From Linyphia triangularis (Eukaryota > Arthropoda > Arachnida > Araneae > Linyphiidae): 64,000 bases of DNA. The stretch is taken from positions 66,223,214 through 66,287,213 of the forward strand of contig OZ021732.1 in NCBI GenBank assembly GCA_963978545.1. The letters are read 5' to 3'. The translations under genes were made by a program, and so were the position numbers. Below the pieces are notes generated by a model, which ran no database searches, was not told where the DNA came from, and was given only the letters and a program-made list of their open reading frames with translations. Shown here piece by piece: positions 11,650 through 22,863 of the stretch (position 1 is its first letter; each line of letters begins with the position of its first letter).

Positions 11650-12132
11650 GAACTTAAGTCGATTTAACCTCCATCCAAGGATTACATCACTGCGCGCGCT
11701 TTTTTGAAGGCCAACCAAAAAAGATTCAAACTCATAAAATTTCTTCCAACTTCGATACGCGTTTGCTTTTCATTTTGTGTTGTAGTATCTCAAATCTGGA
11801 TCGCGCGCGCGTCTTTTTCTTCCCTTCTTCACAAAGACTGTCAATCAAAAAGCTGCGGCTTTACGGTCACGCCTCCCCACTCCCCTCCGTCCAATCGGAA
11901 GCTGTTAGCGGGTCACGTGACTGACGCACCCGAGTGACGCACAGGTTTTGTATAGCCCGGGCCGTGGGGGATATTTTCGACTTGGAACATTTTGGCGCTG
12001 AGCTTGTACTACGGCACAAGGATTCGATGGTGCGGAGTAGCTAGTTCTGCCAGAGCGCTCTAAAGTACCACACAAAGGAATAGATCTTTTAGCATATTTT
12101 TATACCGCTTCTGTTTTATAACTTGTTCTGTG
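11650..12132 (+). promoter_or_regulatory. MEX3 promoter and 5' UTR region
   Basis: CpG-rich DNA, including two GCGCGCGC runs, lies directly upstream of the MEX3 start in an otherwise CpG-poor window. Visible motifs are a CCAAT box at 11891-11895, a palindromic E-box GTCACGTGAC at 11912-11921, two TGACGCAC (CRE/ATF-like) motifs at 11922-11929 and 11935-11942, and a C-rich GC-box-like stretch just before the CCAAT box. There is no clear TATA box. The transcription start is not defined by sequence alone; it probably lies between about 11950 and 12100. An in-frame TAA at 12061-12063 closes the frame upstream of the start codon. Confidence 0.65.
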
Positions 12133-12361
12133 ATGCCTGCTAGTCTGTTAAGCGAGATGGATCGTAGCAGCAGAGTTTTGGAGGATCAGAGAGTTCTAGA
12201 TGTAGCGTATAATATTCATTCGCTGTTTATGAACAACGATAATGACATTGTGCATCCTAATTCCTACGAAGGGGAGCATAGAAGTAAAAAAAGCCAAAAC
12301 ACGACGGAATGTGTGCCCGTCCCAAGCTCCGAGCATGTCGCCGAAATTGTAGGAAGACAAG
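12133..12361 (+). CDS. mex3: MEX3 RNA-binding protein, coding exon 1
   Basis: Encodes residues 1-76 plus the first base of codon 77 of a MEX3-family protein. MEX3 proteins are KH-domain RNA-binding proteins with a RING E3-ligase module that control stability and translation of bound mRNAs. The N-terminal segment (1-61) includes [15 protein letters not shown]1 begins at about residue 59 ([19 protein letters not shown]). The exon ends inside the KH1 GXXG loop: GRQ plus G|GT, with donor G|GTAAGA at 12362, so the intron is phase 1. ATG at 12133 is chosen because an in-frame TAA lies 72 bases upstream and no other in-frame ATG intervenes. Joined to the second exon it gives 516 residues, close to the shorter vertebrate MEX3 paralogues. 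Confidence 0.95.
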
Positions 12362-13304
12362 GTAAGATATTCATTTTTTACCAGACTTCGAAATTTAGTT
12401 CTTTGTTCTGTGAGTAGTTCGAACTTTCTTTGTTTGGTTTGACATCCGGTGCATTCACGCTGCTCTGCCGTGCTCAAACAAATTATTTACGATCTTTTGT
12501 AATTCGTTTGGCAAACATTATATCACATTAGGTCGGTAACACTTCGCAATATAATTCAGACAGAAGTGCTGGCGCCGCTGTTATTGATTTTGTAGGAAAT
12601 GGTCTGCTCGCTGCACGAGTTATTAAAACCAATGGAAATTACGTACCTAACGTGTTGGACAAGTTGTGGCATGTGTTTTGGAAAATGTAATGGCAAAGAG
12701 TAAGTTGTAAAGGTTTTTCAATTTGTAAATAGCAGCAATAAATTTAATAAATTTTCTTGGTATGTTTGAAATTAGTTGTAGTTTTCAATTAATTCGCTAA
12801 ATGAAAAAAAGTTATCGAACACCTCCAGTCTTATGATGACTGTTTACATTTAGCTAGTCTTTTTGTCTGATTAGTGCTTTACAAAAACTTCATATTTCGC
12901 GCGCAAATTATTTTGTATTGAAAACTTAGTTTCTATGTATATCGTCAAGCAATTAAATGAAATTCGAACTACTCAATTAACGTAAATTTGGTTTTTTAGT
13001 TTGGACCATATTTTATTTCACTTGTAAGAATAAGTATAACGTTAAGAGTACTTTAAAATCTTCTTATTAAAGAATATTCCAATTGTTGAAGCATTAATTT
13101 TCGAATAAGTAAATCGTCAGATTTAAAAAGCGTTGATTCGTTATGAACTTTGTTTTTATATATAGACTTTTTATTCTAAAATAGAAGTCGTACCTTTTTT
13201 TTAGTTTTATTACCAAATTTTCATATTGTTTAAATTTTATTTCCTTTGTTCAAAAAACTATTTTGTCTGATATGCCGGTATTATGCTTTTCATGTCTTGG
13301 ATAG

Positions 13305-13481
13305 GCCGACCAAACGGTATAGTGGTTAGCGTGCTATCTTCTAGACCGGGAGGTTGCGGGTTCGAGTCCCGTGTTGGCATGGGTGTTTGTAAATGTATGT
13401 TGGCTTGTCTAATGACGAAAGTTTCGGCGCATTATAGCCCTTGTGTTGCTGACGGCGCCAGATAATCTGAAAACAACCAAC
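13305..13481 (+). mobile_element. tRNA-derived SINE, family A, copy 3 (young)
   Basis: Best preserved copy in the window. A box TGGTTAGCGTG at 13323-13333, exact B box GGTTCGAGTCC at 13359-13369, body GGCATGGGTGTTTGTAAATG and GGCGCCAGATAATCTGAAAA, tail CAACCAAC. A perfect 14-base target-site duplication CATGTCTTGGATAG flanks it at 13291-13304 and 13482-13495, which argues for recent insertion. It lies in the MEX3 intron in sense orientation. Confidence 0.93.
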
Positions 13482-14000
13482 CATGTCTTGGATAGATCAA
13501 TTAATTAGGTGCGAATTATATATTTTTTTTTCATCTCACAATACACTTTAGTGAAATTAACTAAATGAATATCTGTCGGCTTCCAAATGTAATTTCGCTT
13601 GTAAAGTATATTTTTTCGATCTTTTATCAAGATTTTAAATATTATTTAGGTTCTAGCGAACTAAATGTTTCTTTAAATAAGTTTCTTTTTTCTGTTTACA
13701 AAATATCGCCAAGTTTTATATAATTCTTGGGACTGCTCTAATGCAATGTAACAGGTAAGCGACGATCGTTTGCTTTTCCAGAAAGCTCTTTAGTAGTTTT
13801 TTCGAATTTAAGTCAATCGAAAGTTGCTTTATTGAACTATGAATAACTCTTGAATTAATTTATATATTACAGTAAAATCACTAAGAGCAGGCTAAATCCA
13901 ACGATATCGCAATTTCATTTCGTTGTTTACCAGCTATTTGCATTAAGCCGTCCTTACAGAATTTTTTTATTGACTTTTCATTGTTAGCGCTTTTTATGTA

Positions 14001-16070
14001 GGGTGGACCTACCAGTAATTGACCAGTTAGTGCAAGTTTCTACACATTTAATTTTTTTTCTTAAAAAATTATTAACGGAATGTTATGAAAATTTCCCAAA
14101 ATATCAATTGATTAATGAAGCTCAATAATAAATTAACATGGTATTCCAGTCCTTTTTACAATTTAAAATATCATCAGAATTTCTTACCAAAAGCAATTTT
14201 GCCAGTAATTGACCACTGCCATGCTAGTAATTGACCACAGCCATGCTAGTAATTGACCACTTCCATTTCCAGAATAAAACCAAAAGTTAATTGTTAAATT
14301 CTGTTATAAAATGCTCTAATATTCATAAATTAACTATTAAATGAATTAAAAAAAGAAAGTAAAAATAAATATAATCAATTTTAATCCATGAAAATACAGG
14401 AACATCAGTGTAAAATATAGTATGATGGTTTTATAAACTTTAGTTATCAAAGTTAATTTTACTGGTAGGTAATTATGCGTATTTTATTCAAAAAATTAAA
14501 ACAAGAAAATCAAAATAATATAGAAAAGATTATCTAATCCTATACTTTCAATTCTGAATAAATTTAGATGAAAAGAATCGAATGTAGAGGATATTATTTC
14601 TTGAATAGTTTCAAAATCTTCCGTTTTTCTAATGGAAATCATTTTCTTGCATTGGCATTTATCCAATTACATAGAAGAGTTTCTTCTGAGGATGTAAGAA
14701 TTGTTGAGGGCCCATTTTTCTAAATTCTGGGGTTTTCCCTCTTAGCTTATTAATCAACGTAGAATGAGGAATGTTGTATTTTCTGGCAGTTTCTCTTATT
14801 TTCCCAATATTTTCTCTTGAAAAAGCGTAGATTTCAAGACCTCTTCGGTGTACTTGAGAAAGGATTTCTTCCCTTCCATGAGTGTTTAATTTTAATGATT
14901 TCAGAATTCTTATAGCTTAGGTATATGCTTAAACCTATAAAAAAAACTTCCTTAATGATTTATTTAACTCAATTTCTTATCAATATTTAAGTTAATTTTC
15001 TACTTTAATTTTTTCCTGTTCACATTAAAAAATATTACTAAATATATATCTTATTCAATTAAGGTGTGAAAAGTAATTTTGATATTTACAAGGGTGTTAG
15101 TGATCTGTAAATTTTCCGGCTTATCTTTGATCAATGCTTTTCTCTGTCAACAGACCATTTGATCGGAATTTTTGGATTTTTCAAGAAATAAAACAATTTA
15201 TAAAATTCTGACAGACATTTTATGTACCAGAGTGTTAATTTAAATAAAAATTGTAAGTAACCTACATAATATTTGTGTAGGGTAAAGTGGAAGTATACTT
15301 AAAATTGACTTTTGACCATTTCTTGACTTTTAAAAAAAAATTATGTTAAGAAAGTAAGCCTAGTATATTTAAAAATGATCTAATGTACACATGCAATAAG
15401 AAAATCCATCTTAGAGTTTAAAAATGACTTACTTTTGTATTCTAAAGTTGAAAAACTAATACTTAACACCCTTATAGACACCAATTAACTACAGTGGTCA
15501 ATTACTGAAAAAATCAATTTTTCTGGAAAAATAGTAAGTGAAGATTGCAATAAAAGCATAAACCTTTGTTATCACTTTGTTTTTTCCCAGAAAATATGCA
15601 AGTAAATAAAAATTTAGTAGTTGACCATTTTGGTCAATTACTAAAAATATAACACTTAGCCTGATCAGTAATTGACCATCTGTTTTTCATAATTTGTTTA
15701 TTAGTTTAAAGAAAAACTACTTGTATATTAATATAAAACAAACATAAATGATCTACATACATTATTTGTATTAAACCATTTAGGAATTATTCATGTTGAT
15801 GCTAAAAATTCAAAGAGAAGCTAAACCACCCTTCACTAATAGTGTCAGTCACTCATATGAGATCCTGTGACATACCTTTGTGTTTGTTAATTTTTATCAT
15901 CCAATTGGAAGCTTGGTTACCCCTATAACTTTTGGCATTAGCTTTCATTAGTTATTGGATATATTTTAACCAATAAAAATTAGAATACCATCACAAGAAT
16001 TCTTGTTTACTTCCTTTTTGTGTCATTTTGGTCAACTACTGGCATGTGGTCAATTACTGGCGTATCACCC
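14001..16070. mobile_element. pogo-like (Tc1/mariner superfamily) DNA transposon, degenerate
   Basis: A 2070-bp element with inverted ends: left GGGTGGACCTACCAGTAATT(GACC), right complement GGGTGATACGCCAGTAATT(GACC). It is flanked by TA on both sides (13999-14000, 16071-16072). The word GTAATTGACC or a one-base variant occurs about ten times near the two ends in both orientations: 14015, 14205, 14227, 14249 on +; 15496, 15632, 16049 inverted; 15668 on +; variants at 15617 and 16030. These are candidate transposase-binding sites. A minus-strand fragment of a psq-type helix-turn-helix transposase lies inside. No catalytic domain was found, so it is not autonomous. Confidence 0.85.
14659..14916 (-). 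pseudogene. Fragment of a pogo/psq-type HTH transposase
   Basis: An open stretch of 85 codons on the minus strand inside the pogo-like element. It includes IGKIRETARKYNIPHSTLIN followed by KLRGKTPEFRKMGPQQFL. This matches the pattern of HTH_psq DNA-binding domains found in pogo/Tigger transposases (AAKKYNIPRSTL..KL.GKTP). The downstream centromere-protein-B-like HTH and DDE catalytic regions are missing, and there is no convincing start codon. The domain would bind the element ends; here it is a relic. Confidence 0.75.
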
Positions 16071-17379
16071 TATATGGGACTGTTTATGCACAATTTTATA
16101 TGGTGTTTATGGAGCCTAATTGTATTAATTTGAATTGCATTTAATACTTCAAAGTACTTAAAACAATACTTAACCATATCCCATAAAATGGTTATTACCA
16201 ATAATACTGGCACTAGATGTATACAATTTTGGTAGTTATTATGTTTAAAGCCACAGCAAAAATCTACTTAAATTTATTCCTTGGTGTCGACTGTAATGAG
16301 TTTCGAATTTTTCCTCCTAAAATTTCATGACTTGGGTACTGGGAAGATTTTATTTGTACTGTTGTTACATGTCCGGAATTGAAGATTTTTGCATTTTGGA
16401 TCCTTAATTGTGATTGAAACAAATCATCAATATAACCTATTCCTGTGAATCTCAGTCATTTTTACTAGGAAACTAAATATTTTTTAATATTCTTGTTTAG
16501 TGTTAAATTATCGCCTTGCTCTTAATTTATATGCTAGTTGTCGTCTATCAACAATGCCGGACGGCGTACTTTTTTTATTCATATAACATTGCCTTTTCAA
16601 AGACACTGTCCATCCTTGGACTAATAGACAAGTTTTTCTTTTCAATTAAAATTCTTCACCGAGATTTAAAACACTGTTTCATTTAAAGTCAGCGTAAAAA
16701 CAACCAATTTTCTGAAACCTTGTTTTAAAAACCAATTATTCTATGTGATAAGCTGGCAAAAATTTACAAATATTCAATGCAAATGCTTCATTTCGATTCG
16801 AGAATATGAATTCACCGTTGACGTGCTTTTATTTATTATAATCGCTTCGAGTTTATCCTAATGAATTTCCGGATTAAAACTTCCTTTTATGTGCAAACGT
16901 AGCGTAGGAAACAATTTCTATGTTTTGAAAAATATTGGCTTTTTTTTCAGGGGATTTAAGTTTTCCCGGAAATAACAGTTGGGTTTAATATTAATCGCCG
17001 CATTTTTTCCGCCACAACTGTAACAAAGTCTTTCCTATTTGTGAAATTACACATCGTGTTTTGAAGTGTAGAATATTATTTCCTCGAATTCGCCTCACTC
17101 GGAGAAAAATAATAAATATTCCCTTGTCGTTTTTCACAAAGCCAAAAATGTTCCTCGGGAAGCTAATTGTGACATCTAAATTACCCTTAGTTAAGAGATC
17201 TGTCAATAACTTGATTACACAACTCAATAACACATTGCGAGGCTGGTCGGGAACTACAAAAAAATTAATTAAAATTGCATTCAGTTTCCCCTTTGTATGA
17301 ATATAGAAAAGTGTTATAGATTCAGTGGTATTTAAAGAAATTTATTTATGGAGGTTTATGTCATCGCCTAGTGTATAGC

Positions 17380-17412
17380 CAACCTGATGGCTGCCGGGTT
17401 AGCGCTCTGGCA
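17380..17412 (+). mobile_element. Possible fragment of SINE family B head
   Basis: CTGATGGCTG..GGGTTAGCGCTCTGGC resembles the A-box side of the SINE-B head at 51.34 kb (CTGATGACTGTGGAGTTAGCGCTCTGGC). No B box follows, so only a truncated or decayed piece remains. Confidence 0.4.
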
Positions 17413-19145
17413 GTTCCATCTTTGCCCTCGGTGCTAGAAATAGGATCGTTGGAAGTAGTTAAAAGTGCTTAATATTTTTGAACTTGTTTTCAAGTCCTTA
17501 ATTTTTGTGAATGTTGTGTGCCCAACTGCAAAATTTATTAAAATACAACTCCGACTTGCTATTCCTGCGTGATCGTACTTATCTGCCTCGTATCGGAATT
17601 CTTCGACATATTTGTATTACGTATCCACCAACTTGTAACTTTTTTGGTAGAATATACTTTATTAAAAATTTATATACAAATATGATGCCTGAAAACAATT
17701 TTTCAACGGTCCTTGAAAACATTATTTAGGTGTTTAATGGGAACCCTGTAGATGTTTGACACTATAGAGACCTTAACTCGCTTTTTGACGAACTTAGCAG
17801 TTGCGTCGTTGTTCCATCAAAGCGGCGATATTATTGACATTATTGATTTCAAATTTTTAACCCTGTATTGCATTCATCAGGCCCATATGACCTAACGCGT
17901 TTGCTGTCAAATTAGACACTTCGCCTGCAGCGTTAAAAGCGAAAACATTTCTTCTTTTTTTTTCCGCTTTATTACTCTATTTCCTACATAGCTAGCCTAA
18001 AGAAAAGCTTTGTCGGAACGGTCGAGTCAGAAAAACAGCAAGTTCTGTTGCTGTTAAAGCAGTTATGCCATTGAAGGCGTTCTTCCTATTTTTTTTTTTT
18101 TGTGGGGTGATTGGAGGGGGGGGGGGCGGGAATCCGTACGCATTTAATTTTCAATTACTTATGAGCGCAGTGTTGTGATTGATAGTAAAGACACGTCTGC
18201 ATGATGCTAATAAACATTTAAAGTTCATGTAAATAAAAGCGGCTTGCTTTCGAAGTGAAGTTTAAAAATCGGGCTGCTTCCTCCGTCCATTGATAAGTAA
18301 CCGCGGTTCTCAGACAATCTGTGGGACGAAGTGTAAACAGGAAACGCGCGCTTTCACCACGTGTTTCTTTGTTTCACCTTCTTTCCGCGGTCGTATTTAC
18401 TTTCGCCATCTGCCCAGACGGAGTACTTTTTAGAACACTAGATCAAGTTGTCGGTCGATTTTTATTTTTTTTACCACCTTTAAACGTTTTTTTTTTTTTT
18501 TTTTTAATAACAAAAACTTTAAACGGTTGATATATTTTTTATCATTACAAATATTCTCTTTTAGCTAGTTATGTAGTTAAATCAATGATAAAATATTTAC
18601 TGCAGCCATCAAAATGCAATATGCGCCAAATCAAATATTTAAACTTTTTCTCCAGTTTCTTTTTACCTTAATCTTTTGCTTATCAATTAAGTTCTATTTA
18701 AAAATCAAACCAGTGTCATCAAATTTATGGATATGCATGTTTTAAGTTTCAACATTTTGGTATATGATGGATTACATTTCTTTATGCAGCAATTACTCGT
18801 CATTGTTGCAACAACTTAATTTTTACTCGGAGGCACTTTTCAGGTATCCACTTCAAAACCGATTTTTAATATTGGTTCGAAACGTTTTTATAATTTTAGT
18901 AGGTTGTTGTAGATCCTCTCTATAGACTGACGTGTATTCGTTTAATCTTAATTTAATTACATGTTTTGTAATTTAGATGGAATGATAGTCCACTCTAACT
19001 GTTCTCCATGTTGCATGGGTTAATACAATATCCTCCCATTGAGCATCAATATAACATTCCTAATTTATTTTTTAATTTACTTTGGCATTGCTAAAAGCAT
19101 TTGAATTTAATATCAATAAAATGCTAATGAACCCTATTTTTTTAG

Positions 19146-20467
19146 GTTGCAAAATTAAAGCCTTGCGAGCAAAGACAAATACTTACATCAAGACCCCTGT
19201 CCGCGGGGAAGAACCTGTGTTTGTTGTGACTGGAAGGAAGGAAGACGTGAACTCTGCCAAGCGGGAAATACTGTCTGCTGCTGAACATTTCAGCCAGATC
19301 CGAGCTCAAAGAAAAAACAACCTGAACGGAACCCTTATACCAGGTCCCAACTCAAACATTCCAGGTCAGACGACAATCCAAGTGAGAGTTCCATATCGCG
19401 TTGTGGGGCTGGTAGTGGGACCCAAGGGTGCAACAATCAAGCGAATCCAACAGACCACAAATACTTATATTGTCACTCCAAGCAGAGACAAGGAACCTAT
19501 TTTTGATGTCACTGGTTTACCCGAGAACGTGGAGAGCGCCCGAAAGGAGATCGAGGCCCACATCGCCATGCGAACAGGTGGGGCTGTGGACGAAGCTATC
19601 GACGACTACAACTCCAACCCTTTAGAATCTTATACTAACAACATCAATGCCATCAACAGCTCTTTCTTCAAGAACGACATGAGCAACAACTACATCTGCC
19701 CATTTAATCGTGACAGCAATAATATGTTGGACATCCAAAATGTGGATAACATCTTCAGCTTCAACGGTACATCGAGCAGGAACGCCAAGCAGAATGACAT
19801 ATTCAACAGTGGATTTGGTTTTGGGAACGCCTTTGGCAGTCTCTATGAAGTAGATGAAGGTATTGGGGATTCTCCAACCTTCGAGACCCCAGGTACTTCT
19901 CTTAGTGCCTCCTCATGGCCTGACTTTGGTACGTCCACCCTGACAGACAGTGGCATCTCCCTATTTGGCTCTACAGGTGGAAGCAGTACAGGCCTGTCCG
20001 ACCTATCCCAACGGAGCAATAGCCTGAGTGGAGCCCTCACCGAACTCATTCTCGGCGACCACCCACCTGCGAGACGTATTCACAGTGATCCACTGACCGT
20101 TCCAGAAGTTGGTGACATCCTGGGTAGTCTGAGCAGCCTCAACTTGGGCAATCCACTCTCCATGTCTTCTTTCTCCCCCTTGGCCAATAGCAGCACAGCC
20201 CCTGCCAGTCTTGCCTCTGGTTTCCCATCCGCTGTCAACAAATGCACAAGCAGTTCTTCATCAAGCCCCATCGAGAATTTGGCCCCTGGTAAGAAGCCCA
20301 AGCGCGACTGTATCGTGTGCTACGAGAGCGAGGTTGTGGCAGCGCTAGTGCCATGCGGCCACAACATGTATTGCATGGAGTGTGCCCAGCGCATTGCGGA
20401 TGACAAGAAGCCGATCTGCGTCTTCTGCTGTCAGCCCGCTGCCCAGGCCATCCGCATCTACAACTAG
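19146..20467 (+). CDS. mex3: MEX3 RNA-binding protein, coding exon 2 (KH1 end, KH2, RING)
   Basis: Encodes residues 77-516. It completes KH1 (GCKIKALRAKTNTYIKTPVR, then FVVTGRKEDV) and carries KH2 at about 152-220 with the GPKG loop at 168-171. A long linker rich in Ser, Asn and Gly follows. A C-terminal C3HC4 RING has cysteines 465, 468, 480, His482, Cys486, 489, 501 and 504, and the protein ends QAIRIYN. All eight zinc ligands are present, so E3 activity is plausible. The usual CPVC pair reads CVFC, followed by an extra Cys505. RRIHSDP (386-392) fits an R-x-x-S-x-P 14-3-3 site at Ser390. The acceptor AG is at 19144-19145; the frame also runs open upstream into the intron, but that part has no MEX3 similarity. 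The stop is TAG at 20465-20467. The family acts mainly in the cytoplasm on mRNA. Confidence 0.97.
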
Positions 20468-22652
20468 ACAAGGACTGACTGTTCAGTCTCGTCTCCGGCA
20501 GCTTATTATATCAAGTCCTGGAAGCCAAACAATTTTTGCATTCTCATCTTTTTTAATTTGTTTTTTGTATCACTTTGTGTGTGAGTGTGTCTCCATGCCC
20601 ATAGTCACTAACTTGGTCTCCCCCGTCATTAAATTCCACATACTCTTATCCATTATGAGGCGAGTGGTGTTAACTTATGAGTAGACGTAAGAGCTGTGTA
20701 TTTTGCTGCATCACAATCTCGAATATATAACGGAGTATTAAGATAATTATATAAAGATTATATTCTTTGATGTCTAATTTGTATTTAAGAACTTTAAACG
20801 AAACTACTTATTCAGGTGTATATTTCACATATATGAACTTTTTAAATATGTAGTTTTTAATTGTCATGTGAATGTAATATTTGCACATAAACTCATTTAG
20901 TTGCCATTTGAAATGAATATCTTAGAGTCCTGGAGCTTGTGTTTCGGGAATATTTTATCTTCGAATTTTATAGTCAGTTATCACCTCTCCTTGTTGCTGC
21001 ATATGTAAGTCTTGTGATTTGTGACAGTTAAACTTTCTGTGCAGCCAAGGAACCAACAATTTGCACAAGAAAAAGAGGTTAGTAATTGCTATTTTTAATA
21101 TTGTTTTAGTATTCCTATTTTAATATATTTATGTGGTTTCTGTATATGTAGACGAAATGTTTTAATTATATTATAGCAATGTTTATTTTAGGGCCCTTGC
21201 AGGCCGATATTATATTTAACTAAGAACTTATATTTGTCTATTTTTCTGCAGTAAATTTTTAAGTGCAACGTAAATTGTTAAGAAATATATTTTTCATTGT
21301 AGTCTTCCAGACTTTATTTTTCAGATGTTTCGTTTTTGCATATTTTCCTTTTTGTTATGAGAAAAACCAAGCACTTATTTTCTCTCATTTGTTATGTTAC
21401 ATATAAGTAGCTTTACGTATTCTTGAAAGAAAATGTATAAAAAAATCTATAAAAAAAAGTAATTTGTGATTATTGTTACGCTGTCTTGTAATCCCTGTGC
21501 GCAGTAAGTATGTAGACGAATTTTTAGAGCTTTTTTTGTAAGAAAAAGCTCTGTACTTATATGCAATTTTTAACTTACATCAATCTGCATAACTTGGTGC
21601 ATCTATGGAAAATAAGATAGTCTTGCAATGTGTTGTTGTATGGTATCGAAATGGCTCTAGCAAGTGGATCTTTAGATCGGATGGATATGCCAATGTTGTT
21701 AGTGACCAGTTTAGTATCATGAGTTGGAAAGGCACCCCAAGTTTGTAACTGCTCACAATTTTACAATATCAGTATTGCTACTATTTGTAAACAGTGCTAA
21801 TATAATGTTGCCTTATCCAAGGACGCTGTGTATACGCCATTAGTTGTGTAGCTAATGTATATCATTTTTGATTATTTTCCTTGTACATTAGTCTCGATGT
21901 AGAGTGCTATTGATTTTTTTATGCGTTTTTAATGTTATATATAGCTAAGATGTGCGAGTGTCAAAAAGAGATGGTTTTAAAATTTACTTTTATTTTATAT
22001 TCAGTCAATGAATCAAAAAATGTACAAAGTACCAATATAATCAAGATATCGAGAGGCCACGAAACCTCAACTTCTATCCTGATGAGGCTATGAAATATTA
22101 CTTGCAATCACAAGGATATGCCTAATAGTTGCAGATCCTTAACAAGATTTGCTTGGGACCACAAAAAATCAAATTCCTAACATTGATCATTCTAAGACTG
22201 TTTTAGTTTTAAAATTTTGACTGATTTTTTTTTTTCAAAAAGAATCTATTGCAGCTGACTTAAATTTTTTTTATTGCCCTTGGAATAGACAATTGCTACC
22301 TTATGGTCAAATTCCAAGGGTTAGATATGTAAACTGTACACTAATTTTATTATACGAGGCCAAAAAAAATAGTAATGAAATAATTGATCTCAGACTAACT
22401 TAATTTAGTAACTGAACCTTTATATGAATGTTTATTAGTTTAACCTATGATTTTAAGGGATAAACCAAGCTACTATTTTAAAAAAAAGTTTTTAAAAATT
22501 CTTTTTGAACCATGAGCTTAATATAAACAGAACTTCTTAGTCACGAAGCTACAAATAACACCAGTGCTCTACATAAAGAGCATAATTTGTGTTTGTCTGC
22601 ATTTATGTACTGAACGTGTAACAAGCAATACATTATTGTTTAAGCAATAAGA

Positions 22653-22658
22653 AATAAA
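22653..22658 (+). terminator. Candidate proximal poly(A) signal AATAAA
   Basis: AATAAA followed about 25-35 bases later by TCTGGTTTTCC. The downstream GU-rich element is modest. It would give a 2.2-kb 3' UTR. Confidence 0.4.
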
Positions 22659-22855
22659 GTACTCAAACTTGAAAACATATCTGGTTTTCCACAGCTCTTT
22701 CACTTTAGGTAGTTTATATTTCTTGTTGATTCATTCATTGAAGGTACAAAATTTAAGAAACTTAACATTTGACTGAAGAAAAGAAAAAAAATGCCAAAAT
22801 TGAGATTATTAATTGGCTGTTGACAAATCTTTAGATGAATTTAAATTTATGGCTT

Positions 22856-22863
22856 TGTAAATA
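22856..22863 (+). promoter_or_regulatory. Pumilio-type element TGTAAATA
   Basis: Matches the PUF consensus TGTANATA within the presumed 3' UTR. A single 8-mer of this kind can occur by chance in AT-rich DNA. It lies beyond the first AATAAA, so it would be present only in the longer isoforms. Confidence 0.3.

Larger units (their letters stand above)
12362..19145 (+). other. MEX3 intron 1 (6.8 kb)
   Basis: A GT-AG intron: donor GTAAGA after 12361, acceptor TTTTTTTAG ending at 19145. Phase 1, splitting codon 77 (Gly) of the KH1 GXXG loop. It contains a SINE-A copy, a pogo-like element, a short piece resembling the SINE-B head, a G tract near 18116-18127 and a small GC-richer patch at about 18290-18430 (CCACGTG-like E-box, CCGCGG), a possible intronic enhancer. 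The rest is AT-rich with nothing recognisable. Confidence 0.9.

Noticed and set aside
12362..12417. Read-through of exon 1 beyond GRQG to a stop
   Set aside because: GTAAGA is a consensus donor and the MEX3 family sequence continues in exon 2, not here. Intron retention cannot be excluded but is not supported.
13305..13380. tRNA gene
   Set aside because: A and B boxes are present, but there is no cloverleaf with paired acceptor stem. The unit is repeated with a common body, tail and target-site duplications, so it is a SINE.
19082..19145. In-frame extension of MEX3 exon 2 upstream to an ATG-like start
   Set aside because: The peptide has no MEX3 similarity, and a clear acceptor at 19144-19145 joins exactly to the exon 1 donor within KH1.
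19843..20471. Minus-strand and alternate-frame ORFs under MEX3 exon 2
   Set aside because: They are shadows of the MEX3 coding frame.
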